Assembly: GCA_021159885.1 (NCBI GenBank)
Contig: JAGHDO010000079.1
Location: 1-35,922, forward strand
Direction of reading: 5' to 3'
DNA: 35,922 nucleotides
Origin: Synergistota bacterium
GTDB taxonomy: Bacteria > Synergistota > GBS-1
The notes under the pieces were generated by a model that saw only the letters and a program-made list of their open reading frames with translations, was not told the DNA's origin and searched no databases. This document shows, one piece after another, positions 1 to 8,633 of this stretch. The stretch's first letter is position 1. Every line of letters begins with the position of its first letter. Position numbers and translations under genes: made by a program.

Positions 1-71
1 ACCAGTCTGGTACTGCTATGCTTGCTCAGGCTAATCAGCTTCCGCAGTCGGTTCTCCAGCTTTTAAGATAG
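1..71 (+). CDS. fliC: Flagellin, C-terminal end only (5' partial)
   Basis: Reading from base 3, the frame encodes the last 22 residues of a protein ending QLPQSVLQLLR before a TAG stop at 69-71. The stretch AMLAQANQLPQSVLQLL is the classic C-terminal D0 helix of bacterial flagellin, which packs in the core of the filament. The rest of the gene lies upstream of the window. A strong intrinsic terminator follows at once, so this is the end of its transcript. The organism is therefore probably flagellated. The call rests on a short but very characteristic tail; whether this is the major or a minor flagellin cannot be told. Confidence 0.87.
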   Translation, partial: QSGTAMLAQANQLPQSVLQLLR

Positions 72-86
72 CAGGTAAATTCCTTG

Positions 87-119
87 GCGGGAGAGGGAAT
101 CCCCTCTCCCGCTTTTTTT
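87..119 (+). terminator. Intrinsic terminator after flagellin
   Basis: A perfect 11-bp GC-rich stem (87-97 pairing with 102-112) with a 4-base loop is followed by seven T residues at 113-119. It starts 16 bases past the flagellin stop, a textbook Rho-independent terminator. Confidence 0.93.
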
Positions 120-120
120 A

Positions 121-129
121 TGCTATAAT
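121..129 (+). promoter_or_regulatory. Candidate extended -10 promoter for the inhibitor gene
   Basis: TGCTATAAT sits 40 bases upstream of the chosen start of the next gene and directly after the flagellin terminator. It is a perfect -10 hexamer with the TGn extension. The -35 position falls inside the terminator stem and has no good match, as expected for an extended -10 promoter. A second TATAAT at 147-152 is too close to the start to be convincing. Confidence 0.45.
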
Positions 130-168
130 ATTTTTACTATAGTCTATATAATGGAAGGGGAGAAAAGG

Positions 169-576
169 ATGAGATCCCTTTTTACCGTAAGTGTGATGCT
201 TTTTTTAACGCTGATTTATGGTAGCGCTTTTGCTCATGTTGAAAGCTCGCCTAATATTTTTGCCTTTAGTGAGAGGGATTCAGGGAAGGAGGTAACTGCC
301 AGTAAGGGAGATGTGATTGTTATCCTTCTTAGGGAGGCTTCGACTGCAGGGTATATATGGGAAGTAGGATATTTAGATAAAAATAAGCTTCTTTTCTTCA
401 AAAGCGATAGGGTGAGACTTTCCCCTCCCGGGCTTCTCGGCGGAATTAATTTGCGAGTGTTCTTTTTCAAAGCGATGGAGTCCGGGAAAGCCTCTCTTAG
501 ACTTATTTATCATCGTCCGTGGGAGAAGCTGAATAACCCCGCTAAAATTTTTAGCCTCTTTCTCTTGATAAAGTAG
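169..576 (+). CDS. Secreted chagasin-like (peptidase inhibitor family I42) protein
   Basis: A 135-residue protein. Residues 1-22 look like a signal peptide (MRS, hydrophobic stretch, AFA before H23). The mature part shows the three binding-loop signatures of the I42/chagasin fold in order: STAGYIW at 58-64 (family NPTTGYxW), a PPGLLGG loop near 86-92, and RPWE at 116-119. Family members wedge these loops into the active site of papain-like cysteine peptidases, so an inhibitor acting outside the inner membrane is inferred. I chose the ATG at 169 over the in-frame ATG at 151 because AAGGGGAG (155-162) is well spaced for it. The gene stands alone between two terminators, just after flagellin. 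Confidence 0.8.
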   Translation: MRSLFTVSVMLFLTLIYGSAFAHVESSPNIFAFSERDSGKEVTASKGDVIVILLREASTAGYIWEVGYLDKNKLLFFKSDRVRLSPPGLLGGINLRVFFFKAMESGKASLRLIYHRPWEKLNNPAKIFSLFLLIK

Positions 577-599
577 AGATAGGGGTCCCGCTTTTGCTT

Positions 600-619
600 T
601 TATTCTTGCGTAAGAATAA
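600..619. repeat. 20-bp palindrome, possible operator
   Basis: TTATTCTT and AAGAATAA form perfect 8-bp arms around GCGT. The site lies between the inhibitor gene and gmhA, just upstream of a possible extended -10 element TGCTAAAAT (624-632), so it would cover that promoter's -35 region. The stem is AT-rich and lacks a T tail, so it is not a terminator. An operator role is inference. Confidence 0.4.
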
Positions 620-655
620 TAGATGCTAAAATTTTCGCTTTAAGCTTTTCTTGGA

Positions 656-689
656 GGGGCAATCTCGCGATCAAGAGATTGCCCCTTTT
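656..689 (+). terminator. Intrinsic terminator upstream of gmhA
   Basis: An 11-bp perfect stem (656-666 with 675-685) with an 8-base loop is followed by TTTTATTTAT. It lies 79 bases after the inhibitor gene stop and 50 bases before gmhA. It may end the inhibitor transcript. If transcription starts near 639 it could instead act as an attenuator in a gmhA leader. Confidence 0.85.
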
Positions 690-702
690 ATTTATGCTTA
701 TA

Positions 703-711
703 TGGTAGAAT
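703..711 (+). promoter_or_regulatory. Candidate extended -10 promoter for gmhA-hldE-hldD
   Basis: TGGTAGAAT is a five-of-six -10 hexamer with a TGn extension. It lies after the terminator at 656-689 and 27 bases before the gmhA start. There is no good -35 hexamer at the usual distance. The start site would leave a very short leader holding the GGGAGGTG ribosome site. Confidence 0.35.
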
Positions 712-738
712 TCTTTTTAGGGAGGTGTTTTTCAAAAC

Positions 739-1296
739 ATGGTTAACGCTTTTAGTGAGCACGTTGATGTAGTTGAGCGAACCCTTAGAGAATGTTCTTC
801 TGAGATAGAAAAGCTTATCTCTGTTGCCATCGAGACCTTAAAGAGTGGCGGTAAGATAGCCTTTATCGGAAATGGGGGAAGTGCAGCGGATAGTCAACAT
901 TTAGCTGCGGAATTTGTGGGCAGATTTGCCCGAAGTAGGTTTCCTCTCCCTGCTCTTGCCTTAACAACGGATACTTCCATTTTAACGGCTTTGGGAAACG
1001 ATTTCGGCTTTGAGAGCGTTTTTTCGAGACAGGTTGAGGCTCTTCTTGAAAAAGGGGATCTGCTTATAGCTATATCTACTTCAGGGAACAGTCCCAATGT
1101 GATAAAGGCGGTTTTGAAAGCTAAGGAGATGGGTGTAAAAGTCGTGGGATTAACTGGGAAAAGTGGAGGGAAGCTCAAGGATATATGTGATGTCAGTATC
1201 GTCGTTCCGTCTGACTCTACGCCGAGGATTCAGGAGGTTCATATTCTTATAGGTCATGTTTTGTGTGAGGAGGTGGAGAAGGCACTATATGGATAG
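739..1296 (+). CDS. gmhA: Sedoheptulose-7-phosphate isomerase
   Basis: A 185-residue single SIS-domain protein. It isomerises sedoheptulose 7-phosphate to D-glycero-D-manno-heptose 7-phosphate, the first step of ADP-heptose synthesis in the cytoplasm. GNGGSAADSQH at 44-54 is the family phosphate-binding signature. H54, E58, Q165 and H173 match the metal-ligand pattern known in E. coli GmhA with a constant offset of seven. The start is an ATG preceded by a strong AGGGAGGTG. It overlaps hldE by 8 bases and begins a gmhA-hldE-hldD operon. The phosphatase gmhB is not in the window. Confidence 0.95.
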   Translation: MVNAFSEHVDVVERTLRECSSEIEKLISVAIETLKSGGKIAFIGNGGSAADSQHLAAEFVGRFARSRFPLPALALTTDTSILTALGNDFGFESVFSRQVEALLEKGDLLIAISTSGNSPNVIKAVLKAKEMGVKVVGLTGKSGGKLKDICDVSIVVPSDSTPRIQEVHILIGHVLCEEVEKALYG

Positions 1297-2722
1297 CTTG
1301 AGGATTTCTTCTGTTAAGGTGATAGTTTTGGGAGATGTCATGCTTGATAGATATTATTATGGCGATGTTGAAAGGATTTCTCCTGAAGCGCCTGTGCCGG
1401 TGGTCAGAGTAAAAGGCGAAAGAGTTGGAGCAGGTGGTGCGGGTAATGTTGCGGTAAATCTTGTGAATCTTGGTTGTAAGGTTTCTCTTTATGGGAGCAT
1501 TGGAAGAGATGAAGCGGGGAAGATTCTTAAGGAAACTCTTTTTAGGAAAGGAATAGATATCTCTGGTCTTTTTGAGCGTTCCATTCCTACAATAACTAAG
1601 GTAAGAGTGCTTGGCGAGAAGCAACAGATGGTTAGAATAGATTTCGAAGAGGTAGTTTCTCTTTCGCGATCAGAGGAGGAAAAAGTTTTAGAGGCTTTTT
1701 GGAATGAGATAAACGATGCTAAGTGCGTTATAATTTCCGATTATGGAAAAGGGTTTTGTACAGGAAGCCTGTGCAGATTTATCATAGAAGAATCTAAGAG
1801 AAAAAAAGTACCCGTTGTGGTTGATCCAAAGGGAATAAACTGGGGGAAGTATAAAGGAGCGTATTTGGTTACCCCGAATTTAAAGGAGCTTGGCGAGGTT
1901 TATGGAAAAAGACTTGGGAATGAGAATGAAGAGGTAGCTCGAGTAGGAAGAGAGATCCTGGAAAAGTATGAGCTTGATAACTTGCTTATAACGCGCTCTG
2001 AGAGAGGAATGACGCTACTTCAAGGGAGCGAGGTTTACAATATACCCACCAAAGCGAAAGAGGTATACGATGTCTCAGGTGCGGGGGATACGGTGGTAGC
2101 AACTATTTCTGCATGTTTAGCAAGTGGAATGAGTTTGCTTGAATCGGCCAAGATTTCTAACGTAGCGGCTGGCGTGGTTGTGGGAAAAGTTGGGACTGCT
2201 CCCATAACATTATCTGAGCTTGAGGAGGCCCTTATGGAAAGCGAAGGGGCTTTAAGAATAGAGGCCAAAATTAAAAGCTTTGATGAGGCGGTTGATCTTT
2301 CAAGAAGGTGGAAGCGTGATGGTTTGAAGATCGTTTTCACCAACGGTTGCTTTGATCTCTTGCACGTTGGGCATATCTATTCTCTTGAGGAAGCTAAGAA
2401 AAAGGGAGATAAGCTGATCGTGGGGTTGAACTCGGACTCATCGGTCAAGAGACTTAAAGGGGAAGGGCGTCCAATTGTTCCTGAAAGAGATAGGGCGAGG
2501 ATGCTTGCTGCTTTGGAGTTTGTCGACTGTGTGGTTATCTTCAATGAGGATACTCCGGAAAGATTGATAAGTCTTATAAGGCCACATGTTCTTGTTAAGG
2601 GGGGAGACTACTCTCCTGAGGAAGTTATAGGAAGAGAGTATGCGGATGAAGTTCATATAGTTCCTCTGTTTAAGGGGTATTCAACCACCTCTCTTATAAG
2701 AAAGATATTGGGGGGGAAATAG
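1289..2722 (+). CDS. hldE: Bifunctional heptose-7-phosphate kinase / heptose-1-phosphate adenylyltransferase
   Basis: A 477-residue two-domain enzyme. The N-terminal PfkB-type kinase (about 1-315) shows GAGGAGNVAVN at 47-57 and the catalytic GAGD at 264-267. The C-terminal cytidylyltransferase-like domain (about 343-477) shows TNGCFDLLHVGH at 351-362, the HxGH nucleotide-binding motif. Together they convert heptose 7-phosphate to the 1,7-bisphosphate and, after GmhB-type dephosphorylation, to ADP-heptose. The length and domain order match E. coli HldE. The ATG at 1289 is chosen because both domains begin right after it and GGAGAAGG is well placed; an upstream in-frame start at 1256 would only add residues encoded within gmhA. 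Confidence 0.95.
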   Translation: MDSLRISSVKVIVLGDVMLDRYYYGDVERISPEAPVPVVRVKGERVGAGGAGNVAVNLVNLGCKVSLYGSIGRDEAGKILKETLFRKGIDISGLFERSIPTITKVRVLGEKQQMVRIDFEEVVSLSRSEEEKVLEAFWNEINDAKCVIISDYGKGFCTGSLCRFIIEESKRKKVPVVVDPKGINWGKYKGAYLVTPNLKELGEVYGKRLGNENEEVARVGREILEKYELDNLLITRSERGMTLLQGSEVYNIPTKAKEVYDVSGAGDTVVATISACLASGMSLLESAKISNVAAGVVVGKVGTAPITLSELEEALMESEGALRIEAKIKSFDEAVDLSRRWKRDGLKIVFTNGCFDLLHVGHIYSLEEAKKKGDKLIVGLNSDSSVKRLKGEGRPIVPERDRARMLAALEFVDCVVIFNEDTPERLISLIRPHVLVKGGDYSPEEVIGREYADEVHIVPLFKGYSTTSLIRKILGGK

Positions 2723-2723
2723 A

Positions 2724-3689
2724 TTGATAGTAATCACTGGAGGAGCGGGTTTTATTGGAAGCAACATAGTAAGAGCTTTAAATAAGAGGGGAATAAGCGA
2801 GATATTAATCGTTGATTCGATGTCAAAGCCTGAAAAATGGAGGAATTTAGTTTCGCTCGATTTCATTGAATATATGGAGAAGGAGGAATTCTTAATGAGG
2901 CTTGAACGGGGGGACTTTAGGGGTAAAATAGATGTCTTCTTTCATCAGGGAGCTTGCACCGATACAACGAATTACGATGTCAAGTTTCTCGTGGAGAATA
3001 ATTACAGATATAGCGTCAGGTTACTTAACTATGCTGTTGACGAAGGAATACCATTTATATATGCTTCTTCTGCGTCTGTGTATGGGAGCGGGAAGAGGGG
3101 TTTCAAGGAGAGCCCGGAGTGTGAAGAACCTATAAATCCGTACGCTTTTTCAAAACTTCTTTTTGATAAATACGTTAGGAAAGAACTTGAGAGAGCGAAA
3201 AGCCAGATAGCAGGGTTAAGATATTTTAACGTGTATGGTCCTTATGAGTTTCACAAAGGGAAGATGGCATCTGTGGTCTACCAGTTTTACAGGCAGCTAA
3301 AGGAACGGGGAGTAATAAAGCTGTTTGGTGAAAGTCATGGCTATCCAGCTGGCGAACAAAAAAGGGATTTTATATACGTTAAGGATGTGGTTAATGTGAA
3401 TCTATTCCTACTTGAGAAGGGGACTTCAGGTATATTTAACTGTGGTACCGGAACATCTCGGAGCTTTAATGATGTGGTTAAGATACTTATATGGTTAAAC
3501 GGGGGAGGGAGGTATGAGTATATTCCCTTTCCTAAGGAACTTTACCATAGGTATCAAAGCTTTACACAGGCTGATTTGACATTGCTCAGGGAAAAAGCCG
3601 GCTATAATGATATTTTTACTTCCCTTGAAGCAGGTATACGGGAATACTTTGCCTTTCTCGAAAAGTATGATATACTTCAAAGGGTTTAA
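2724..3689 (+). CDS. hldD: ADP-L-glycero-D-manno-heptose 6-epimerase
   Basis: A 321-residue extended short-chain dehydrogenase fold enzyme. GGAGFIG at 6-12 binds NADP, and Y140 with K144 (NPYAFSK) is the catalytic pair. The tail with FPKELYHRYQSFTQADL is diagnostic of HldD rather than other sugar epimerases. It makes ADP-L-glycero-D-manno-heptose, the donor for LPS inner core. The start is TTG at 2724, one base after the hldE stop, with GGGGGG at 2710-2716 as the ribosome site. No better start lies before the Rossmann motif. It ends the heptose operon; a leader hairpin for rpsB follows rather than a clear terminator. Confidence 0.93.
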   Translation: MIVITGGAGFIGSNIVRALNKRGISEILIVDSMSKPEKWRNLVSLDFIEYMEKEEFLMRLERGDFRGKIDVFFHQGACTDTTNYDVKFLVENNYRYSVRLLNYAVDEGIPFIYASSASVYGSGKRGFKESPECEEPINPYAFSKLLFDKYVRKELERAKSQIAGLRYFNVYGPYEFHKGKMASVVYQFYRQLKERGVIKLFGESHGYPAGEQKRDFIYVKDVVNVNLFLLEKGTSGIFNCGTGTSRSFNDVVKILIWLNGGGRYEYIPFPKELYHRYQSFTQADLTLLREKAGYNDIFTSLEAGIREYFAFLEKYDILQRV

Positions 3690-3705
3690 TCCGCACATGT
3701 CCGGA

Positions 3706-3751
3706 GGGAGAGAGCGGTGCCTCTCTGTGAAAGTGTGAGGTTCTCTCTCCC
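3706..3751 (+). promoter_or_regulatory. Leader hairpin upstream of rpsB
   Basis: A perfect 9-bp stem (3706-3714 with 3743-3751) encloses a smaller 4-bp stem (3720-3723 with 3737-3740). It lies 54 bases before the rpsB start. No T-run follows, so it is not an intrinsic terminator. In several bacteria ribosomal protein S2 represses its own rpsB-tsf mRNA through leader structure, so an autoregulatory element is plausible. I see no match to a specific named motif. Confidence 0.45.
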
Positions 3752-3804
3752 AGTGAGGGGCATGGAGGAAAATAAAAACCGATTTTTTAAGGAGGGATGT
3801 GGTA

Positions 3805-4686
3805 GTGGCTATAGTCAGTATGAAACAGCTTCTCGAAGCAGGAGTGCACTTTGGACATCAAACAAAGCGATGGAACCCTAAGATGAAGGAGTACATCTTT
3901 ACGGAGAGAAATGGTATCTATATAATCGACCTTCAGAAAACCTTGAAGAAACTTGAGGAAGCTTATAACTTCGTCAAGGAGCAGGTAATGAATGGTGGAA
4001 CCGTGCTATTTGTTGGAACTAAGCGTCAAGCTCAGGATGCGGTTAAGACGGAAGCGGAAAGATGTGAGATGTTCTATGTGAATCAGAGGTGGCTTGGTGG
4101 TCTCCTTACTAACTTCAGAACTATAAAGAAAAGGATAGAGCGCCTTAAGGAGCTTGAAGAAATGGAGGAAGAGGGAATGTTCGAAGTTCTTCCGAAGAAA
4201 GAGGTCGTCAAGCTTCAGAGGGAGAAAGGAAAGCTTGAGAGATACCTGGGTGGTATCAAGGGGATGAATGATCTGCCGGACATAGTTTACGTTGTCGATC
4301 CGAGAAAGGAGAAAATAGCCGTTGCTGAGGCTAATAAACTTGAAATACCGGTGGTTGCTATAGTGGATACTAATTGTGATCCTGAACCGATCGATTATCC
4401 TATACCGGGGAATGATGATGCTATAAGATCTATCAGGCTTATAACCAGCCTGATAGCCGATGCGGTTTTGGAGGGCAAGCAGGGTGTTCAGCTTGAGGAA
4501 AAGGCGGAGGCTCCTGAGAGCGAGGAAGAGGCGGAAGCCCCAGCTGCTCCGGCTAAGGAGGAGGAAGAAGAGATGGCTATGAAGGAGGAGCTTCTCGAAA
4601 AATACGAAGAGGTATTCGAGGAGCTTCAGGAAGAACTTAAAGAAGAGGAAGAGGAAGAAAAACGTCGTCGTAGGGGGGAAGCTTAA
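3805..4686 (+). CDS. rpsB: 30S ribosomal protein S2 with long acidic C-terminal tail
   Basis: A 293-residue S2. The body starts [19 protein letters not shown], the conserved N terminus, and runs through [16 protein letters not shown] to about residue 225. The GTG at 3805 is chosen because AAGGAGGG (3789-3796) is 8 bases away; the GTG at 3799 would be only 2 bases away. After the normal end comes a tail of about 65 residues made almost wholly of Glu, Ala, Lys and a final RRRR cluster, making the protein longer than the usual 230-260 residues. It heads rpsB-tsf-pyrH-frr, with tsf one base downstream. Confidence 0.96.
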   Translation: MAIVSMKQLLEAGVHFGHQTKRWNPKMKEYIFTERNGIYIIDLQKTLKKLEEAYNFVKEQVMNGGTVLFVGTKRQAQDAVKTEAERCEMFYVNQRWLGGLLTNFRTIKKRIERLKELEEMEEEGMFEVLPKKEVVKLQREKGKLERYLGGIKGMNDLPDIVYVVDPRKEKIAVAEANKLEIPVVAIVDTNCDPEPIDYPIPGNDDAIRSIRLITSLIADAVLEGKQGVQLEEKAEAPESEEEAEAPAAPAKEEEEEMAMKEELLEKYEEVFEELQEELKEEEEEEKRRRRGEA

Positions 4687-4687
4687 G

Positions 4688-6561
<1,874 letters not shown>

Positions 6562-6569
<8 letters not shown>

Positions 6570-6600
6570 GGGGGTATTTTAGCCTCTTTACCCCTTTATC
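6562..6600 (+). terminator. Probable intrinsic terminator after frr
   Basis: Bases 6562-6574 pair with 6583-6595 in a 13-bp stem containing two G-U pairs, with an 8-base loop. TTATCTT follows the stem. The T tail is weak, so efficiency is uncertain. The stem includes the frr stop codon. Confidence 0.6.
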
Positions 6601-6627
6601 TTCCCCCTTTGAAGAAGTGATAGCACT

Positions 6628-7512
6628 GTGAAAAAGGTTGTAGGCGTCGTTTTTTTCTTGATTGTGTGGATAAGCGGTTATTTTTTTTACTCGAGGATAG
6701 AAAGTGCTTCACAGCCGCCCAAGGTTGCTACCTTGAAAGTGAAGCTTACCAAAATAGAGCAAGCTTTAAGCACGGAGGCGCTTCTTTTCTCGCGGGAGGC
6801 TCTTGTCGTTTCTCCGGTAGCGGGGAAGCTTCAATGGCTTAAAGCTGAAGGAGAACGTGTTAGAAAAGGATCAGCAATAGCGCGCATTTCAGGAAAACTC
6901 TTATTTGCAAAGGGAGCTGGGGTATTGTTTCACAGCGTTGATGAGGTTGCCGGCGTTTGGAACGTTGATCACGCTTGGCGGAAAGGGTGGCTAACTCCTC
7001 CAGTTGGTAAACCTGAGTTTTTTAAGGATGGAGAGTTCATTAAGAAGGGAATTCCTATAGGGAGAATCTTTGATAACATCTTTTTCCATGTTTTGGTAAG
7101 GGTTAAGAGGGATGATTTCTTTCCTAAATGGTATGATAAAAGAAGAATAACCGTTGTGTTCCCTACTCTAAAAAGGGAAAGGAGAGGAAAACTCGTTAGG
7201 ATAAAACCTGAAGGGAGATATATTAGAATGCTCTTAAGGCTTGTTGGATGGGATGAGCTGTGTGGCTTAAGAAACCTGGAGATAAAGTTAGTTAAGAGGA
7301 AGCTCAGAGGGGCTGTAATTCCTGCTAATGCTATAATAATTAAAGAGGGAAAAAGTGGAGTCTTTATAGTAAAAGGGGGTAGAGTCTTTTTTAAGGAAGT
7401 TAGGTTTAGAAATTTAAGCTCAGCGGTTGTTATAACGTCTGACCTTAAGGATGGGGATAGAATAGTTGTGGAGCCTGATAAGGTAAGGGAAGGGATGTTT
7501 ATAAGATGGTAG
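6628..7512 (+). CDS. HlyD-like membrane-anchored protein in the division cluster
   Basis: A 294-residue protein with an N-terminal membrane segment (about 4-21) and the rest probably outside the inner membrane. A split lipoyl-like motif (VVSPVAGKLQWLKAEGERVRKG near 64-85) and a later AIIIKEGKSGVFIV-type beta region resemble the HlyD/RND membrane-fusion adaptor family. The usual long coiled-coil hairpin is lacking. Proteins like this often sit just before yggS and sepF in Clostridia-like genomes, so a cell-envelope or division role is inferred; there is no transporter partner here. The start is GTG at 6628 with only a weak AAGAAGTGA ribosome site. It overlaps yggS by 7 bases. Confidence 0.62.
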   Translation: MKKVVGVVFFLIVWISGYFFYSRIESASQPPKVATLKVKLTKIEQALSTEALLFSREALVVSPVAGKLQWLKAEGERVRKGSAIARISGKLLFAKGAGVLFHSVDEVAGVWNVDHAWRKGWLTPPVGKPEFFKDGEFIKKGIPIGRIFDNIFFHVLVRVKRDDFFPKWYDKRRITVVFPTLKRERRGKLVRIKPEGRYIRMLLRLVGWDELCGLRNLEIKLVKRKLRGAVIPANAIIIKEGKSGVFIVKGGRVFFKEVRFRNLSSAVVITSDLKDGDRIVVEPDKVREGMFIRW

Positions 7513-8201
7513 ATATTAAGGGCAGAGTTGAGAAGGTTCTTGAAAGAATAGCTAATGCTTGTGAAAGAGTCGGTAGATCTTCCTCAGATGTTAAACTCGT
7601 CGCGGTGAGTAAGACATTTCCTCCAGAGGCTATCCGTGAGGCGGTTTCTGCTGGTATTCGCGCTATAGGCGAGAATAGAGTTCAAGAGGCTCTGAGCAAA
7701 CACGAAGTTTTGGGAGATCTTGATATAGAGTGGCATATGGTGGGCTATCTTCAGAGAAACAAGGTTAAAAAGGCGCTAAAGATTTTCGATTTTATACAGT
7801 CGTTGGATAGATTAGCACTTGCAGAGGAGATAGAGAAGGAGGCAGAAAAGGCGGGTATCGAAAGAGTTAAGGTTCTGGTTGAAGTTAACATCTCGGGGGA
7901 AGCTACGAAACATGGTGTAGAACCAGATAGGCTTATGAGCTTTCTTGAGGATCTCGGTGATTTCAAACGTATAGAGATAAAGGGCTTAATGACTATAGGT
8001 CCCCTTACCGAGGATAGAGCTAAAATAAGGAGTGCCTTTCGGAGAATGAGGGAGCTTTATGAAAGGGCGAAGGGGCTTTTCCCAGAGTATGATCTTGTCT
8101 GTCTTTCTATGGGGATGACCGATGACTTTGAGATAGCTATCGAAGAGGGATCGAATATGGTAAGAATCGGCAGGGCTATATTCGGCGCAAGGAGTGATTG
8201 A
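7506..8201 (+). CDS. yggS: PLP homeostasis protein, YggS/YlmE family
   Basis: A 231-residue protein of the PLP-binding alanine-racemase-like barrel family without known catalysis. It buffers pyridoxal phosphate in the cytoplasm. K36 in VAVSKTF is the PLP Schiff-base lysine, followed by the GENRVQEA and WHMVGYLQRNK signatures and the SMGMTDDFEIAI segment near the C terminus. The ATG overlaps the previous gene, and the ribosome site lies inside that gene. The neighbours sepF and divIVA match the Gram-positive ylmE-sepF-divIVA arrangement. Confidence 0.93.
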   Translation: MVDIKGRVEKVLERIANACERVGRSSSDVKLVAVSKTFPPEAIREAVSAGIRAIGENRVQEALSKHEVLGDLDIEWHMVGYLQRNKVKKALKIFDFIQSLDRLALAEEIEKEAEKAGIERVKVLVEVNISGEATKHGVEPDRLMSFLEDLGDFKRIEIKGLMTIGPLTEDRAKIRSAFRRMRELYERAKGLFPEYDLVCLSMGMTDDFEIAIEEGSNMVRIGRAIFGARSD

Positions 8202-8204
8202 GGG

Positions 8205-8633
8205 ATGGGTATATTGGAGAAAGTCCTCGTTTTCATGGGACTGGCTGACGAAGGAGAAACGGTGGAGGAAGCTCCTAAGGCAAAGCTTCCTGCTTGGGAA
8301 GAAAGAGAAAAGCGAGTTTCTCAGAGCTCAGCGGGCGCGAGAAAGATCGTTCGAATTTGGACGCTTCAAAAGGGGAGCGAAGCTAAGGATGTGGCTCAGG
8401 CCTTAAAAAGGGGATGGCTCATTATTATGGATCTTTCTTTGCTTGATCAGGAAGACGTTAAGCATGTGTTAAATTTTACCTACGGTGTTATATTTGCCAT
8501 GCAGGGGACTTTGAAAACACTGGCGGATAGGGTTTTTCTTCTTGCGCCACCGGGGTTTGAGGTGTTTGAGCATCCGTTTCCAGGAGGAGGTGTGAAGGTT
8601 GGCGAGACTGACTCCTCTGGACATACAGAATAA
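8205..8633 (+). CDS. sepF: Cell division protein SepF
   Basis: A 142-residue protein. It starts MGILEKVLVFMGL, an amphipathic membrane-targeting helix. A charged linker to about residue 47 follows, and then the SepF core (KIVRIWTLQKG through VFLLAPPGFEVF, about 47-125). SepF tethers FtsZ filaments to the membrane and aligns them into bundles. The ATG lies 3 bases after yggS, with TTGAGGG upstream. Its last 35 bases overlap divIVA, and they carry that gene's AGGAGGAGGTG ribosome site. SepF is typical of Firmicutes, Actinobacteria and Cyanobacteria and is less expected next to LPS genes. Confidence 0.9.
   Translation: MGILEKVLVFMGLADEGETVEEAPKAKLPAWEEREKRVSQSSAGARKIVRIWTLQKGSEAKDVAQALKRGWLIIMDLSLLDQEDVKHVLNFTYGVIFAMQGTLKTLADRVFLLAPPGFEVFEHPFPGGGVKVGETDSSGHTE

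Noticed and set aside
151-168. Upstream ATG for the chagasin-like gene
   Set aside because: It has no spaced ribosome site and would put charged residues MEGEKR ahead of the signal peptide; the ATG at 169 has AAGGGGAG six bases away.
1247-1624. Antisense frame over the gmhA/hldE junction
   Set aside because: It lies across two well-supported enzymes and has no recognisable domain.
3706-3751. Terminator after hldD
   Set aside because: The stem is strong but no T-run follows; the position before rpsB fits a leader element better.
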